From Paulinella micropora (lineage: Eukaryota > Cercozoa > Imbricatea > Euglyphida > Paulinellidae), in NCBI GenBank assembly GCA_019918135.1, contig WBZZ01001207.1:63501-127500 (forward strand): a stretch of 64,000 nucleotides of DNA. The letters run 5' to 3'. Within the stretch, counting starts at the first letter, position 1. Every line of letters starts with the position of its first letter. This document shows, piece by piece, positions 10,051-18,144 of this stretch. The position numbers and the translations under genes are program-made. The notes under the pieces are model-generated. The model did not search any database. It worked only from the letters and a program-made list of their open reading frames with translations, and had not been told where the DNA came from.

Positions 10051-10896
10051 CTAGGGCCCCGGGCCCACCAGCTTGATCTCTGTGGCCGCCCGCGCCGCTA
10101 CGTGCGCGGGCAGGAGCTGGATGATTGCGCCGGCGGCCGCTAGCTTCGCTTGCACGTCCTGGCTCTTGGTGAGGTGTAGCTGCTGCAGGCACAAGGCCTC
10201 GGCCAGGAGGGTATGCAGCCGCACGAGGTGGTGCAAAGTGTCGCTGTGGCCAAAGTGCGAGATCTCGATGTAGGGTGTGACCTCGCGCTTGCGGGCGATC
10301 GCGCTGGACAGCTGCGCGCAGCTCTGGATGAGCAAGGACTGCGCCTCCTGCAGCAGCTTCCAGTCACCGATGTCGTGGCCCCGGCCGCTGCCGGCGGGCT
10401 CGGGCGTGGGGGTCGACCCCGCGGGCGCCGCGGCGGCGGAGGTCGGCCCCGCAGGTGCCGTGGTCGAGGAGGCGGCGGCGGCAGACGTCGGCCCCGCGGG
10501 CGCCGCGGCGGCGGACGTCGGCTCCGCGGGTGCCGCGGGTGCCGGGGCGGCGGCGGCTGAGGTCGGCTCCGCGGGTGCCGCTGCTGTCGAGGCCTCGGAG
10601 GTCGGCTCCGCGGGTGCCGCGGCTGTCGAGGCCTCGGCGGAGGTCGGCTCCGCGGGTGCCGCGGCTGTCGAGGCCTCGGCGGAGGTCGGCTCCGCGGGTG
10701 CCGCGGGCGAGGAGGCGGCGGCGGCGGAGGCCGGCTCCGCGGGCGCCGTCCCTGCGTCGGGGGCCTCCGTGCCAGTCTTCTGTCGTTTGGGGTCCAGTGT
10801 CTCCCCGCCCCAGGGATCCTCCAGTGGAGGGGTACGACCGTGCCTTCTCTTCCGTGGCGCCTTCCTGCTCGGGGCGGGAGGGCTAGGCGCTTCCAT
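10051..10896 (-). CDS. Low-complexity nuclear-type protein with APAEPTSAEAST repeats
   Basis: A 281-residue protein I do not recognise. The N-terminus is basic with two nuclear-localisation-like runs (KAPRKRRHGR and PKRQK, residues ~12-42). The middle (about 50-155) is an Ala/Pro/Glu/Ser/Thr repeat of about 11 residues, and the C-terminal ~120 residues form a helical segment (LLIQSCAQLSSAIARKRE) ending in VGPGP. The same short helix pattern appears in the gene at 17648-17824. The layout of basic N-terminus, repeat and folded C-terminus resembles virus-encoded nuclear regulatory proteins, but this is inference. Frame support comes from the C-terminal non-repetitive part. Confidence 0.6.
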   Translation of the reverse strand: MEAPSPPAPSRKAPRKRRHGRTPPLEDPWGGETLDPKRQKTGTEAPDAGTAPAEPASAAAASSPAAPAEPTSAEASTAAAPAEPTSAEASTAAAPAEPTSEASTAAAPAEPTSAAAAPAPAAPAEPTSAAAAPAGPTSAAAASSTTAPAGPTSAAAAPAGSTPTPEPAGSGRGHDIGDWKLLQEAQSLLIQSCAQLSSAIARKREVTPYIEISHFGHSDTLHHLVRLHTLLAEALCLQQLHLTKSQDVQAKLAAAGAIIQLLPAHVAARAATEIKLVGPGP

Positions 10897-11241
10897 CTCT
10901 GTGCCTGCCGACAGATGTGCTGCCTACCCCTCCCTGTCGCTGGGCGCACACGCAGGGGGGAGCAGGCGCCCCCCCCGGGCGGCCGTCGCGAGGGGGGGGA
11001 AGGGGGGGGGGCCGCCTGCTCTCCCCCGCTCGCCCCGGGGCCTGCCGGCCCCGGGCACGCGGCCGGCCCATGGCAGGCACGCAGAGGGGGGTGCGGGGCG
11101 ACTCTCTCCTCCCTCCCCGGGGCACGCCCTGAAGGGGAGGGGGGGGGAATCGCGCGTGCGCCCCCCTGGTGGGGGGGGGGGGCGCGCCTTCCCCGCGGGG
11201 CGCGGGACCAGCCCCTCGGCATCCTCACAACCTGACCCGGC

Positions 11242-12348
11242 ATGGCTTCCACTACCGAACCCGGCGCCGGCTGGACGACCCGCACCGGGCTTCGTCCTCG
11301 GAAGCCGCTGCAGACCGCCGCGGCCCTCAGGCCCGCACCAACCCAGTGGGAGTCTGCGCGCTCTCTGGCAGCCATCTGGCGGTTTGGGCTCACCGTCACC
11401 GTCTTGGTCGCCGAGGGCTGTCGTGTGTGCCTGTGGATCCGTTACCAGCGGCGCCACGAGGCGGCGCAGCCGGCGGAGGAGGACGACACGGGCGACGACG
11501 GGGCCGGGCCGGGCCCGGCGGAGGAGGACGACGCGGGCGACGACGGGGCCGGGCCGGGCCCGGCGGAGGAGGACGACGCGGGCGACGACGCCTCGGGTGA
11601 AGATGACAGTGCAGAACCGGTTCCGGCGGAGGAAGCCTCCGGTGACGACTGCGCAGAACAGGCTGACGACGACGCTGAGCCCGACCATGCGCTGGACCAC
11701 TGCCGGCTGTCCGTGCTGCCCCGTGCCGTCCGCACTGCCTCCTGGCTCCTGTCGCTGGCCCGCCGCCCACAGGCGTCCTGGTTCGAGGCCCTGTTCGGTC
11801 AGCGGTCAGCTGCCGCCACGTGCACCCCGCTCCAGGGGCACCCGCAACAGCGCAACAAGCGGGGCGAGGCCAAGTTCTTGCTGTACACCACGGTTCCCCA
11901 GGCAGGGGAGGACGACGAGGTCACCGTGTCCTACTCGTGTGAATTTCTCCTGCACGTACCCACGGGGGCGCAAGAGCCCGCGCCGCTCGTGGGGGCAGAG
12001 GTTGACGTAGAGACGCTCTTGCTCACCCAGCTCGCGCAGATCCGGCCCTGCTACGACCTGTTGCTGGCCGCGGCCCACCAGGAGGGGATGAGCGCTTCTC
12101 GGGTACTCCACCAGCTGCTGCCTGAGGCTGGCTGGGACCTGGCGCGCAGGCGGCGGGACGGGGTGCGGCTCTTTGTGCATGATCGCTACGGGGCCAGACA
12201 CGTCAGCCGCCCGAGTGTCCCGCGCCCAGACGAGGAAGCAGCGGCCTCCGCGGCGGCCGGCCCTGCTGGCGAGCGCTCGCCCGTCCGCGGCGCTGAGTCG
12301 CCCCGCAAAAGAGCTCGGCCGGGTGCCCCTGACGGACGGGCGGAGTAG
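11242..12348 (+). CDS. Acidic-repeat protein with C-terminal nuclear-localisation-like signal
   Basis: A 368-residue protein of unknown family. Residues ~75-120 contain three copies of a 15-residue acidic unit (PAEEDDAGDDGAGPG), encoded by a 45-nt tandem repeat. Residues ~150-310 look globular (for example FLLYTTVPQAGEDDEVTVSY), and the C-terminus has a basic SPRKRARPG run. AATAAA lies at 12532-12537, about 185 nt past the stop. The acidic plus basic layout suggests a nuclear or DNA/chromatin-associated role; the function itself is not identifiable. Transcribed divergently from the 10051-10896 gene with about 345 bp between, a likely shared promoter region. Confidence 0.6.
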   Translation: MASTTEPGAGWTTRTGLRPRKPLQTAAALRPAPTQWESARSLAAIWRFGLTVTVLVAEGCRVCLWIRYQRRHEAAQPAEEDDTGDDGAGPGPAEEDDAGDDGAGPGPAEEDDAGDDASGEDDSAEPVPAEEASGDDCAEQADDDAEPDHALDHCRLSVLPRAVRTASWLLSLARRPQASWFEALFGQRSAAATCTPLQGHPQQRNKRGEAKFLLYTTVPQAGEDDEVTVSYSCEFLLHVPTGAQEPAPLVGAEVDVETLLLTQLAQIRPCYDLLLAAAHQEGMSASRVLHQLLPEAGWDLARRRRDGVRLFVHDRYGARHVSRPSVPRPDEEAAASAAAGPAGERSPVRGAESPRKRARPGAPDGRAE

Positions 12349-12531
12349 GCCCCTGGCCGGACACGCCGGGCTTCGCCAGCTCCAGCACCGCTGAGCGCCA
12401 AGCTTCTTCTGTTGGCCGTGGGCAATAGCTAGTAGACCCGGCTCTTGGGGTAGCTAGCGCCGGGGGTGACCGCGGCGTCGGCCGGCGTGGGTCTCGAGAG
12501 CTCGGCCGCGCCCTTGTACTCAGTACGCAGA

Positions 12532-12537
12532 AATAAA
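12532..12537 (+). promoter_or_regulatory. Polyadenylation signal AATAAA
   Basis: Canonical AATAAA (within gcagaaataaagat) downstream of the acidic-repeat gene, supporting its + strand transcription. Confidence 0.5.
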
Positions 12538-12957
12538 GATAGCAGCGGGCCAGCTGGCCACCGGCAGGGGGAGCGAGGGCCTTTCCTCTCGGAGCCGGGC
12601 CGGGGGGGGACCGGTCGTCCCGCGGGCCGGCCGCGCCGGAGAGCCCCGAGCGAACAGTACGCGCCACCGGCCGCCCTCCCTCCCCCAGGCAAGATCACTT
12701 CGTCCCCCCGCCGGCCCCGCCCTTGCTCCCCCGTCCCAGGGGGGAGGAGGGACCCTGCGCAGGCGGGGGCTGGGGGGGGCTTGGGGGGGAAGGAGGAGGA
12801 CTGCTCCCCCTGCTCCCACTTTCCCTTGGCTGGCGCCGGCCCCGGCCGCTCGCTCGCCGCCTCCTGGCTCTAGCTCACTCACTCTCTGCCGCCGGCTACG
12901 GAGCACGAGCACACTGGCCTCTGCCCTAGCGCGCGGGGCGGCCTCCGGACGAGGCAG
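12538..12957. other. GC-rich intergenic region upstream of the methyltransferase
   Basis: Poly-G and poly-C runs with no credible coding frame. It should contain the promoter of the methyltransferase gene, but no clear TATA box is visible. Confidence 0.4.
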
Positions 12958-15168
12958 ATGGAAGACTGTTTGCTGTTGCTGGCGGCCGACCGGTGGCACA
13001 CGCTGCCGTGGCCCCCGCCGGCGGCGGACGCGACCGCGGGGCAGCGCCTGTTGCTCGAGCCGTGGACGGAGTGGGCCCACGCGGTCGCGTGCGAGCGGCT
13101 GTGCGCCCTGTTCGAGCGCGTGCCGGCCCCGCGGGGCGGCCGGGCCTGGCGCGACCAGCTGGACCCCAGGCTCGCGCACGTGCCGCTGCCGGCCGAGCTG
13201 GCGCGGCAGCCGTCGGACTTGAACCGCGGGGCGTGCAAGCTGCGCGGCCTGGACCTGTCGCTCGGGGGCGCCATCACGGCGGCCCTCCACCTGCTGCCCG
13301 AGCACGCGGCGGTCGACCTGTGCGGCGGGCCGGGCGGCTGGCTCCAGGCGCTGGCCGCGCACCGGCCGCACGGCACGCTGTTCCTGGGCAGCACGTGGAC
13401 GGGCTCGCCCACGCCGAACAGCGGGTACGACGCGTTGCTGCGCGCGTGGGGCCGCGCCGGGGGGCAGGACCTGACCAACGTGCTGCTGGACACCGGGGCC
13501 GCCGACGACACGGACCTGCGGCGGCCCGCGGCGGTGGCGCGCCTGCGGCTGGCGTGGTCGCGGCAGCTGCGGGTCCGTGGCCTGCCCTGCACGCTGGTGC
13601 TAGCGGACGGGGGCGCCCCCGATGCCGCCGACCAGGAGCGCCGCGGGGTGTGCCTGCTGGCGGCGCAGCTGCGGCTGGGCACGCACTGGCTGGCGCTCCA
13701 CGGCCCCGCGGCGAGCGAGGGGCGGAGCCGCGCGTTGCTGGTGTGCAAGTTCTTCGGCGGCCTGGACGCGGCGACGCAGCTGGCCCTGGCCGCCGCGGCG
13801 CTCGCGTTCGACGAGTGGTGCGTGGTGAAGCCCGTGGCGAGCCGCTCCGCCAACGCCGAGGCGTACCTGGCGTGCCGGGGGCCCGCCTGGGGCGCGCGCG
13901 CGACCCTGGCGCAGCGCGTGCTGGGCGCCCTGCACCGGCTGGGCCCGGCCCCGGCCGCGGCCCGCGCCGTCGAGCTGGCCGAGCAGCACGGCGTCGTGGG
14001 GTCCCTGCTGGCCTTCCGCGAGCAGTTCCGCCCGTACATGGCCGCGCGCCTGCGCGTGCAGCACGACTGCCTGGCCGCCTTCTGGCGCCGCGCCCGGCCG
14101 CAGCCGGCCGAGGTCCGGCGGGCGCTGGAGCAGCCGCCGGCGCCCCGCGCCCGCAAGCCCCGGCCGGACGACGAACGGCGGCGGCGCCAGGACTGGCAGG
14201 CCCGGCTGGCCCGGTGCGCGCCGCAGTGCCTGCCCGCGGCCGCGGCCGCGGCGGGCGGGCGCCGGCTGCTGGCGGACCCCTGCCTGCAGGCCCGCGCGAC
14301 CGTGCCGGTCCTGCAGGCCCTGCAGGGCCTGCGGCCCACGGCGCCGCCCGACCTTAACTTCTTTGCGCTGCTGTGGGCCTACGTCTGCGCCGTGCGGCCG
14401 GCGGCCGGCGACGAGACACGCTCGGTGCACGTGCCGTGGGCCGAGGGGGCGTGCGCCGGCTGGCTGTGGGCCAGCCCCGAGGGTTGCTTTCTGGCGCCGG
14501 CGGCGGCGCTGCCGGGCCCGCCGGGCTTCGTGGCGGCGCGGGTCCCCGCGCTGGACCCGGCGGGCGTGGACGAGTGGGCCGGGCGCCTGGTCGGGCAGGC
14601 CGCCGAGAACGCGCGGCTGCACGACCTGCTGTGCCGAGCGTCCCTGCCACTGCACGACGTAACCCTGGCCCCCGGCACGTCGCTGCTGGTGTGGGGGGTG
14701 CCCGCCAGCAAAGGGAGCACGCTGTGGGTGCTGGACGTGCTGGCCGGGCCGTGGACCCGGCCGGCCCTGTTTGGGGGCACGCGGGCCGGCCGCGTCGAGG
14801 CCTTGGTGCGCCACGTGCTGCGCTGCGCCGCGCAGGCCGGCCGGCTGCAGCAGGCTGGCTGGTGGGACCCAGGCGACGCGGGCAGCCTGCTGGGGCTGTC
14901 ACTGCCCCTGCACGCACCCGCGGAGGCAGCGGCCGGCGGGCCCGCGGGCGACGGCGGCGGCCTGTGGGCCGAGTGGGCGGGCGCGGCGGTGCGCGGCCGG
15001 CTGGTCCCCCTCGGGGGGGTTCCCCCCCCCTGCCCCCCCTTGCCTGCCCCGGGGTTCGTGTTGAGGGGGGGGTTCCCCCCCTGCCCCCCCTTGCCTGCCC
15101 CGGGGTTCGTGTTGAGGGGGGGGTTCCCCCCCCTGCCCCCCCCTTGCCTGCCCCGGGGTTCGTGTTGA
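12958..15168 (+). CDS. FtsJ-type (CMTR1-like) mRNA cap 2'-O-methyltransferase
   Basis: The N-terminal ~330 residues form a Rossmann-type FtsJ/RrmJ methyltransferase. The SAM-binding motif is DLCGGPGGW (D120), and the catalytic K-D-K-E tetrad can be placed at K94 (CKLRG), D217 (LADGG), K264 (VCKFFGG) and E301 (SANAEAYLACRG). Enzymes with this tetrad methylate the 2'-O of the first transcribed nucleotide of capped mRNA. Residues ~330-660 are a second domain; in cellular CMTR1 a guanylyltransferase-like domain sits here, and the SKGSTLWVLDVL segment would suit that, but this is tentative. The last ~50 residues are translated from a 53-nt minisatellite, so the true C-terminus may be earlier or reached by splicing. 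Viral nuclear or cytoplasmic mRNA capping is the likely role. Confidence 0.85.
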   Translation: MEDCLLLLAADRWHTLPWPPPAADATAGQRLLLEPWTEWAHAVACERLCALFERVPAPRGGRAWRDQLDPRLAHVPLPAELARQPSDLNRGACKLRGLDLSLGGAITAALHLLPEHAAVDLCGGPGGWLQALAAHRPHGTLFLGSTWTGSPTPNSGYDALLRAWGRAGGQDLTNVLLDTGAADDTDLRRPAAVARLRLAWSRQLRVRGLPCTLVLADGGAPDAADQERRGVCLLAAQLRLGTHWLALHGPAASEGRSRALLVCKFFGGLDAATQLALAAAALAFDEWCVVKPVASRSANAEAYLACRGPAWGARATLAQRVLGALHRLGPAPAAARAVELAEQHGVVGSLLAFREQFRPYMAARLRVQHDCLAAFWRRARPQPAEVRRALEQPPAPRARKPRPDDERRRRQDWQARLARCAPQCLPAAAAAAGGRRLLADPCLQARATVPVLQALQGLRPTAPPDLNFFALLWAYVCAVRPAAGDETRSVHVPWAEGACAGWLWASPEGCFLAPAAALPGPPGFVAARVPALDPAGVDEWAGRLVGQAAENARLHDLLCRASLPLHDVTLAPGTSLLVWGVPASKGSTLWVLDVLAGPWTRPALFGGTRAGRVEALVRHVLRCAAQAGRLQQAGWWDPGDAGSLLGLSLPLHAPAEAAAGGPAGDGGGLWAEWAGAAVRGRLVPLGGVPPPCPPLPAPGFVLRGGFPPCPPLPAPGFVLRGGFPPLPPPCLPRGSC

Positions 15169-15320
15169 GGGGGGGGGTTCCCCACCCTGCCCCCCTGCAG
15201 TCCGTGCTCGCCCCGTGGTTCGTGTTGGGGGGAGGAGGGGGAGGCGCGCGTGGCCCGGTGTCGGGGGGGAGTCCCCCCCCTGCCCCCCCCCCTGCAGTCC
15301 GTGCTCGCTCCGCTTTCTTC
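15013..15320. repeat. ~53-nt GC-rich minisatellite
   Basis: Four to five copies of a unit with the core CTTGCCTGCCCCGGGGTTCG followed by TGTTGAGGGGGG; the last copies are diverged (CTGCAGTCCGTGCTCGC). It overlaps the 3' end of the methyltransferase frame. Poly-C and poly-G blocks make it prone to slippage and to assembly error. Confidence 0.85.
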
Positions 15321-15520
15321 CTAGCGCCGCGTGGCGTCCCCGAAGCCAAAGAAAAGAGCCGCCAGGGCAGGGAAGAGGAGCCATGGACCGCCGCGCCGTG
15401 CGGCACTTTGCCCGTGCAGACTCCCCATTCTACCCCCCTCTCTTCTCTTCCCCAGGGGTCTGGCCGGCCGCTAGTCAATCCTCCCCGTACAGTTACAATT
15501 CAAGTCGAAAGTGAATCTTT

Positions 15521-15526
15521 TTTATT
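15521..15526 (-). promoter_or_regulatory. Polyadenylation signal (AATAAA on minus strand)
   Basis: TTTATT on the + strand, about 80 nt past the stop of the minus-strand gene at 15607-16308. A (GA)n run lies between at 15541-15567. Confidence 0.5.
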
Positions 15527-15606
15527 TAGAGTACAATTTTACAGAGAGAGAGAGAGAGAGAGAGAGATCAAGAGAGCTAGTTGCTGGTTGGCTCTAGCTA
15601 GCTACT

Positions 15607-16308
15607 TCAGTCGGTCGCAGGCAAACTCTTGGGCACGGGGAGGCGCAGCACGTAGCTACCCGGCTGCTGCAGCTCCAATTTCGCCCCTTGTTTAAGCTGT
15701 TCCCCGTAGTGCCAGAAGCGGCGCATGTCTTCGTGCAGGCGGTGTACATCAACGTGGAGGCGGCCGCCGCTGACGACTTCAGCGGCCATGCACTGTTGGT
15801 ACCTCTGCTGGGCGGCCGCCGCCACCGTCAGCACGCCGAGCACCCAAGTGACGAAGGCAGTGTCTTGTTCGGTGGGATCCGGCCTGTACCGCTCCACCCG
15901 CGTGGCCAGGGAAGCAGGTGTAGCGCGGGGCCGGGCCAGGCGTCTGACGTAGCCGCCCTTCGTCTTGAGCAGCGCCTGGAGGCCACGGCTGATCTGGTTC
16001 GCCAGGTGGCTCCACCTAGTCACGTCCTCCCGGAGTTCGCGGGTGCTGGGATTGCGCGGGCGCGGGAGCAGGCGCAGGTCGCGTGTCCCGAGGGCTTGTG
16101 ACACCCTGTCCAGGGCCAAGACAGCGGCGTACAGGACGCTGGCGTTCTCCTCGGCCGGTGCAGAGGCAGGCGGCGGCTGCTGCGGCTGGGAGTGCTGGTC
16201 GTCGGTGGTGTCCATGGCCGGGTGGGCGGGGTCGTACTCGGCGTCGGCGGGAGCGCTGGCTGGCGGCGCCTGGGTCTGGAGAGCCGTGTAGGGGGTGAGG
16301 GCTAGCAT
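15607..16308 (-). CDS. Hypothetical helical protein
   Basis: A 233-residue protein without a recognised domain. The first ~50 residues are Pro/Ala/Gln-rich and disordered. The rest looks like an all-helical fold with a short motif (ENASVLYAAVLALDRVSQAL) that resembles, by eye, helices in the 10051-10896 and 17648-17824 genes. A basic stretch (GGYVRRLARPRATPAS) follows. Amino-acid composition is balanced in the last 180 residues, unlike the shadow frames around it, which supports this frame. A membership in a local family of small regulatory-type proteins is my inference. Confidence 0.6.
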   Translation of the reverse strand: MLALTPYTALQTQAPPASAPADAEYDPAHPAMDTTDDQHSQPQQPPPASAPAEENASVLYAAVLALDRVSQALGTRDLRLLPRPRNPSTRELREDVTRWSHLANQISRGLQALLKTKGGYVRRLARPRATPASLATRVERYRPDPTEQDTAFVTWVLGVLTVAAAAQQRYQQCMAAEVVSGGRLHVDVHRLHEDMRRFWHYGEQLKQGAKLELQQPGSYVLRLPVPKSLPATD

Positions 16309-16855
16309 AGTAGGCGCAGTGGTTGTGTCTGGGGGCTTGGCTCGCAGCGCAAAAGTGTGAGGAGCGGGGGGGCGAGGCGCGTCGTGCGCGGCGGTCGCGC
16401 GCGACCCCGGGCACGCGGGTGCAGACTGCCAGGCGCGTGCGGCGCGCGACCCCGGACACGCGGTGGAGGGGGGGGGCGCTCGCTGTCGGGCGCGCGTGGC
16501 GCGCGACCCCGGACACGCGGTGGGGGGAGGGCGCCCCTTTGTCGCGCGCTAGGGGCACACGCCGCACGCGCGCGCCCTGTGACGGGCGGCGGGCCTTGCG
16601 GGGGGGGGGGGGGGAGGGAGTGGGGACGCCCCCCCCGTGCGGCGGCGCGTGCGCGCGGGGGGTGGGGGGGGGAGGGCCCTTCGGCGCTCGAGACACCCAC
16701 CAGTAAGGCGGCTGCTACTGAACCCGGACGCCCCCGGCCAGAGTGGCACACGCCACTCTGCTCTTTGTGCTCGCCTGCTGTTTGTGCGCTCACGCGCCTG
16801 GACACACACACACACCTGGCTGGCTCTTTCCCTCTCTCGTGTGCCCCTGTAGACC
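16309..16855. other. GC-rich intergenic region with short direct repeats
   Basis: Contains about four copies of a ~60-nt unit with the core GCGCGCGACCCCGGACACGC (about 16390-16550). No credible gene. It separates divergent transcription units and may hold promoters. Confidence 0.5.
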
Positions 16856-17824
16856 ATGCCGGTGACGACGAGAGCCCAGGCCAGACTCCGGCAGGCGCCA
16901 CCCAGCAGCCACGGCGCGCTGCGCCGTGGCGCGGCGCGTCCCCGCCACACCCGTCCTCCCAGCACGCGACGGCCCAGTACGCGACTGTCTAGTACGCGAC
17001 GGCCTAGTACGCGACTGTCTAGTACGCGACTGTCTAGTACGCGACGGCCTAGTACGCGACGGCCAGCACGCGACGGCCCAGTACGACACCGCCCAGTACG
17101 CGACGGCCCAGTACGCCACCGCCCAGTACGCGACGGCCCAGTACGCCACCGCCCAGTACGCCACCGCCTAGTACGCCACTGCCCAGTACGCCGCCGCCTA
17201 GTACGCCACCGCTCGGTACGCCGCCGCCGTTGATGGCTGCGGTGGCCACGCTCCACAGCCAACTTGGTACACAAGTCTTGGTGGACCGGGGCTGTGTCCA
17301 GGGGCCGCCGGGGTCGGTCGGTCGTCTGTGGCAGGCCCGGGGTCGTCGGCCGCTCCCCCCTTCGCTCCTGAGGCCGGACGGCACTCTCGTGCCCACGCAC
17401 TGTACCCTCTTGCACCCCGGCTACCTGGTGGTGCGCCGGGGCGGTTGTCTGGTGGGCCGCGAGCTGCCCACCAGTTGGCCCTTGTACCAGCAAGCCCTGG
17501 CACAGGACAGGACGTTCCCCCCCCAGAGCCAAGTCGCGATAGCCGTGGCGGCGTACATCTGGGAATTCTTGCTGACGGAGGCGCAAAGGAGTTACTGGCG
17601 CGCCCGCAGTGACTCGGGCTAGCTGTCCCTGCTCTGGCTGTGCACAGGCCAAAGCACTCATTAAAACATCCACGCTGATACTGCAAGGTTGCGCTGAGTT
17701 GCTCGAAGAACAGTGCCTAGTGCAGGAGCCAGGACAAGCAGCGCCTGAGCCGCCCTACTTTGTCTGGGACGATTTGGACCCGGAGAATTTTCTGGCAGTG
17801 TGGGAGGACCAAGCCTCGGACTAG
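16856..17824 (+). CDS. Probable multi-exon gene: Arg-rich repeat N-terminus, helical/acidic C-terminus
   Basis: Three coding-like segments follow each other in different frames: 16856-17233 (MPVTTRAQARLRQAP, then an Arg/Pro/Ser/Thr pentapeptide repeat STRRPSTRLS), 17230-17622 (a globular stretch, VATLHSQLGTQVLVDRG to LLTEAQRSYW), and about 17648-17824 (ALIKTSTLILQGCAELLEEQ, ending in an acidic/aromatic WDDLDPENFLAVWED tail). An AG at 17646-17647 (gcacag) is a plausible acceptor for the last segment; the donors are not settled. The acidic-aromatic tail resembles transactivation domains and the Arg repeat could bind nucleic acid, which would suit a viral regulator, but no family was recognised. 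Frameshifts instead of introns remain possible. Confidence 0.45.
16965..17228. repeat. 15-nt coding minisatellite (CAGTACGCGACGGCC)
   Basis: About 17 tandem copies of a 15-nt unit with alternating variants (agtacgcgacggccc, agtacgcgactgtct, agtacgccaccgccc). Because 15 is divisible by three, every frame stays open: STRRP-type Arg repeats on the + strand and AYWAV repeats on the minus strand. Confidence 0.95.
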
Positions 17825-18144
17825 CCGGCGGTCAGCTCGGTGGCCCAAAAAAAGAAAAGCCGTGCTGGGGCCCAACTGTTTCTGTTTCATTAAAAAAAGA
17901 TGGTGGCTCGCTGATACTTGACGCGGCTGAATGCACCGGCTAAGTTTTAATGGCTAGGTACAGTTGGCGCCGGGGGGGGCACGGGGCTCTACTCGCTCTC
18001 ACACACGCACCTGCCTACCTACGGGGGGGGGCTGTTTTTTCCGCCGCCCGTCCCTCCCTCTCTCTCTCTTTCTCTCCGGCCCTCCCGCCCCGTGTCTCCC
18101 CCCCCGGCTGCACCGCCGCCGCAGGCGGCGGCAGGGAGGGGCGC
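17825..18144. other. Intergenic region
   Basis: No gene seen. It contains a CATTAAA-like signal after the 17824 stop (about 17887-17893) and a CT-rich/poly-C block before the 3' end of the membrane-protein gene. Confidence 0.4.

Noticed and set aside
12993-14357. 454-residue frame overlapping the methyltransferase
   Set aside because: Shifted-frame shadow; the methyltransferase frame has the complete catalytic tetrad.
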